Shown here: one piece after another, positions 61,432 through 64,000 of the stretch
Layout of the letters: each line of letters starts with the position of its first letter
How positions within the stretch are numbered: the stretch's first letter is position 1
Assembly: GCF_036588685.1 (NCBI RefSeq)
Contig: NC_086382.1
Location: forward strand, 66,200,929 to 66,264,928
Direction of reading: 5' to 3'
Source: Mytilus trossulus
Lineage: Eukaryota > Mollusca > Bivalvia > Mytilida > Mytilidae
Length of the DNA stretch: 64,000 nt
Made by a program: the position numbers and the translations under genes
The notes under the pieces: generated by a model
Databases searched by the model: none
The model's input: only the letters and a program-made list of their open reading frames with translations
Told to the model about the DNA's origin: nothing

Positions 61432-61869
61432 ACATTTGAAATAAATATCAATTCTATTGAATTTATTGGAGTGTTCAATCAAACTTCCCTTCTCAGGGTC
61501 AGTACTATAAATTCCTTAATTAATGTTTGAGCAAGTCGGCTGAATTAGGAATTTAATGCATAAAAATGAATAAATCTCATACAGTGAAAATGCACCGCAT
61601 GTACACTACTAATAAATCGGTCTACAGCGAAAATGAAAGTAAAGGATCATTTTTCAACAGTAAACATGACTCGCATAAATATAGCATCATATTGGAATTC
61701 AATTCAATATGGACAAACTGAATAACAAAAGCTATTCTTCGTTATACAACATTAGTAATTGTGTTAAAATAAATATGTTTCTGCAACTACAACTTTCCTG
61801 CAAGTTTTTAATCACCTGCACTATTTGTTAATATGTAATATTTGTTATGTGTATTGGTGTGTTTGCACA
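61432..61869. other. Spacer between two mobile elements
   Basis: AT-rich, nothing recognised. Base composition rises sharply at about 61870 where the LINE 5' UTR begins. Confidence 0.4.
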
Positions 61870-64000
61870 CAGGGTGGTGATATGCGTCTAGTGTGGTGTG
61901 GTCATAGACTTAACATCCACCATCAGCTAGTCCACTTTGTGGATGAAAAGAGAGCCGAGTGCGTCAGCCTCTCCTGCTGGTACAAAGCCTCTACACCATC
62001 AAGACTCTTGCAATTCCTCCTCGCGGTAATACACGGATACTGGGGTCCAGTATCTCAGGCTAATTTGCAAGGGATCTCAGAGCAGCAAGGGCCTTAGAGA
62101 TGCAGAGTGCAGGCCCACCGGCGTGTGGACACGCCCTGGCTCTCATCAACCTTGCCCCAGCTATGGGTTAAATGCCCCACTGCCTTGTGGGTGACTTGGG
62201 AATAGTCGAAGGCTATGGAAGTTAATCCAAACAGAAAATCCGGGTAGATGGAACTCGTTAGCAACAGCAATCGTCTAAGGGATGGAAAACCCCTACAGAA
62301 CAACCCGACCCTTCACGTAGAAGGTTTAGCTTAGGGCCAACACCCCTAACTTGTAAAAAATATTACGTTACAGAAACGACTACAGAAGAAAACCCTCTTA
62401 CTCGTCAACGGCTTGAGATAAACACAAAATCAAAACCACGAGGACAACATATGACGCGAAGGCCGATGAAGTTGTTCTCACCTAAGTATCCAACTAAAAT
62501 TGGGACTTGGAATGTACGAACACTGTATCAAAGTGGAAAGAGCTTGCAGACAGCCAAAGAAATGGACAGATACAGTATTGAAATTTTAGGACTCAGTGAA
62601 GTAAGATGGAATACATCTGGCATGACAACGTTAAACACTGGTCATACCATCATCCACTCTGGTAACAAAAACGCCACTGACACTCATGACAAAGGTGTTG
62701 GATTTATGCTTACTAAAAAGGCAAAGCAGTCTCTCTTAGAATGGAATCCTGTGTCTTCTAGAATAATCACTGCCAGGTTTGACACAAAATTTCAGAAAAC
62801 AACCATAATCCAGGTTTACTCACCAACAAATAATGCAGATGAAGAAGAGAAAGATGACTTTTACAACTCTCTGCAAACCACTGTAAATTCTGTGCCTAAA
62901 CGAGACATCCTCATGCTACTAGGAGACCTCAATGCAAAAGTGGGTAAGGACAGGACAGGGAGAGAAAGAGAAATGGGACCAAACGGAATCGGTGAAATGA
63001 ACGAGAACGGTGAAATCTTTGCTGATTTTTGTGCTGTAAACAGTCTAGTAATAGGTGGCACACTCTTCCCCCATAAAAACTGTCACAAAGTTACTTGGGT
63101 TTCGCCGAATGGAGTGACAGAAAATCAAATAGACCATATTGCTATATCCCAAAGATGGAGGTCATCTCTACAAGATGTACGAAACAAGAGAGGAGCAGAT
63201 ATAGCATCAGATCACCACCTAATCATTGCAAAGATACAACTAAAACTACTTTCAACAAAAAAAGCAAAATCCAGGAGGAAGAAATTTAATGTTGATCTTT
63301 TCAAAGACCCTAAAGTTGTTCAAGACTACCACATTCTGCTGCAAAACAAATTTGGTGTACTTGAAAATCTACATGATGAAGAAACTAGCATCAACACAGC
63401 ATGGGAAATGACCAGAGATTCTATTGTTCAAGCATGTGAAGAAACTGTCGGCTATCTCCAACAAAACCGCAAGCAATGGATGTCAGAAAATACCTGGAAA
63501 ATTGTCAACGAAAGAAGACAAGTGAAAGAAAAAGTTCTAACCGCTATAACTAGACAGCAGAAAAAGCAGACACAAGAACAGTACAGCAATAAAGATAAAG
63601 AGGTGAAGAAAAGTTGCAAACAAGATAAAAGGAACTTTGTAGAACAACTAGCCAAAGAAGCAGAAGCCGCCTGTAGCAAGGGAGACACCAAAACCCTATA
63701 CAACATTACAAAGCAATTAAGCGGTAAACCACCAACTTCAGATACACCCATCAAAGATATAAACAACAATACCCTCACTAAACTGGAAGATCAACTTGAA
63801 AGGTGGAAAGAACATTTCGAGCAGGTTCTCAACAGGCCCCCACCTACAGATCCACCTGAATTACAAAATGGTCCAATATTAAACATCAAAACCAGCAAAA
63901 TAACAAAAACTGAAATCAACAAAGCTATCAAAAGTCTAAAAAATGGAAAAGCAGGCGGCATTGATAACATACCACCAGAAGCTATAAAAATCTTGGATGA
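61870..64000 (+). mobile_element. RTE-like LINE, 5' part (continues beyond window)
   Basis: About 580 bp of relatively GC-rich noncoding sequence (61870-62450) precedes an endonuclease-RT frame open to the right edge. The abrupt composition change at 61870 suggests the 5' end of the insertion. The 3' end is outside the window. Confidence 0.7.
62451..64000 (+). CDS. RTE-like LINE ORF: APE endonuclease and start of reverse transcriptase (3' partial)
   Basis: 516 codons with no stop from the ATG at 62451 to the window edge. The endonuclease reads IGTWNVRTLYQSGKS, ILGLSEVRW, GVGFMLTKKA, IIQVYSPTNN, LMLLGDLNAKVG, ENQIDHIAIS and SDHHLIIAKI, i.e. the N, E, Y, GDLNA, D and SDHH motifs. The linker (about residues 285-430) is Lys/Gln/Glu-rich. 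The frame reaches the RT entry block INKAIKSLKNGKAGGIDNIP at the right edge. WNVRTLYQ.GK and SEVRW are typical of RTE elements (the domain also found in CFDP2 of ruminants). It appears intact so far and could belong to a young copy. Confidence 0.8.
   Translation, partial: MTRRPMKLFSPKYPTKIGTWNVRTLYQSGKSLQTAKEMDRYSIEILGLSEVRWNTSGMTTLNTGHTIIHSGNKNATDTHDKGVGFMLTKKAKQSLLEWNPVSSRIITARFDTKFQKTTIIQVYSPTNNADEEEKDDFYNSLQTTVNSVPKRDILMLLGDLNAKVGKDRTGREREMGPNGIGEMNENGEIFADFCAVNSLVIGGTLFPHKNCHKVTWVSPNGVTENQIDHIAISQRWRSSLQDVRNKRGADIASDHHLIIAKIQLKLLSTKKAKSRRKKFNVDLFKDPKVVQDYHILLQNKFGVLENLHDEETSINTAWEMTRDSIVQACEETVGYLQQNRKQWMSENTWKIVNERRQVKEKVLTAITRQQKKQTQEQYSNKDKEVKKSCKQDKRNFVEQLAKEAEAACSKGDTKTLYNITKQLSGKPPTSDTPIKDINNNTLTKLEDQLERWKEHFEQVLNRPPPTDPPELQNGPILNIKTSKITKTEINKAIKSLKNGKAGGIDNIPPEAIKILD

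Noticed and set aside
1-64000. tRNA, rRNA or other structured RNA genes
   Set aside because: None recognised on reading both strands. A tRNAscan or Infernal run would be decisive; I could not run one.

Overview
The window looks like nuclear DNA of a bivalve mollusc, most likely a mussel of the Mytilus group. It is AT-rich, genes are split by long introns with GT..AG borders, and two C1q-domain genes lie in tandem (a family strongly expanded in mussels). At least two dispersed repeat families recur in both orientations. The species call is inference; no marker gene is present.

Layout. (1) 1-17565, plus strand: the 3' thirteen coding exons of a large intracellular protein with an acidic N-terminus, a coiled coil, ZU5/UPA-like domains and two death domains. 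All splice phases agree over 1362 codons; the 5' end lies outside the window. Its introns hold a TIR-bearing MITE, a decayed PIF/Harbinger fragment and repeats. (2) About 20990-25960: a non-LTR retrotransposon. ORF1 has PHD-like fingers and a coiled coil; ORF2 has an APE endonuclease, reverse transcriptase and a zinc knuckle. A canonical T TTT TTA slippery heptamer sits in ORF1 frame where the ORFs overlap, and ORF2 has one further frameshift inside the RT. (3) 27811-34841, plus strand: two C1q-domain genes. The first has a poly-T disruption of its likely signal-peptide start. The second has an in-frame TAG and carries a Penelope-type RT fragment in its intron. (4) 36418-38522: a nearly perfect 2 x 1048-bp inverted repeat made of two head-to-head 3' ends of a Penelope-like element with GIY-YIG domain, starting 56 bp from the stop of the next gene. 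(5) 38579-52480, minus strand: a seven-exon gene for a 493-residue type I membrane protein (signal peptide, cysteine-bearing ectodomain, one membrane helix, long tail with three YAVV motifs). The exon model sums exactly to 494 codons. I do not recognise the family; it is the best candidate here for an undescribed host receptor. (6) About 55387-61431: an ISL2EU-like DNA transposon with two convergent genes, a SWIM-YqaJ-PHD nuclease (plus) and a THAP-DDE transposase (minus). The transposase is intact and the nuclease gene has a single +1 frame break. (7) About 61870-64000: the 5' part of an RTE-like LINE running off the right edge.

Thus there are four host genes or pseudogenes in a matrix of at least five autonomous-type mobile elements. 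A short dispersed repeat present four times carries a hammerhead-ribozyme-like core (CTGATGA, short stem, GAAAC).
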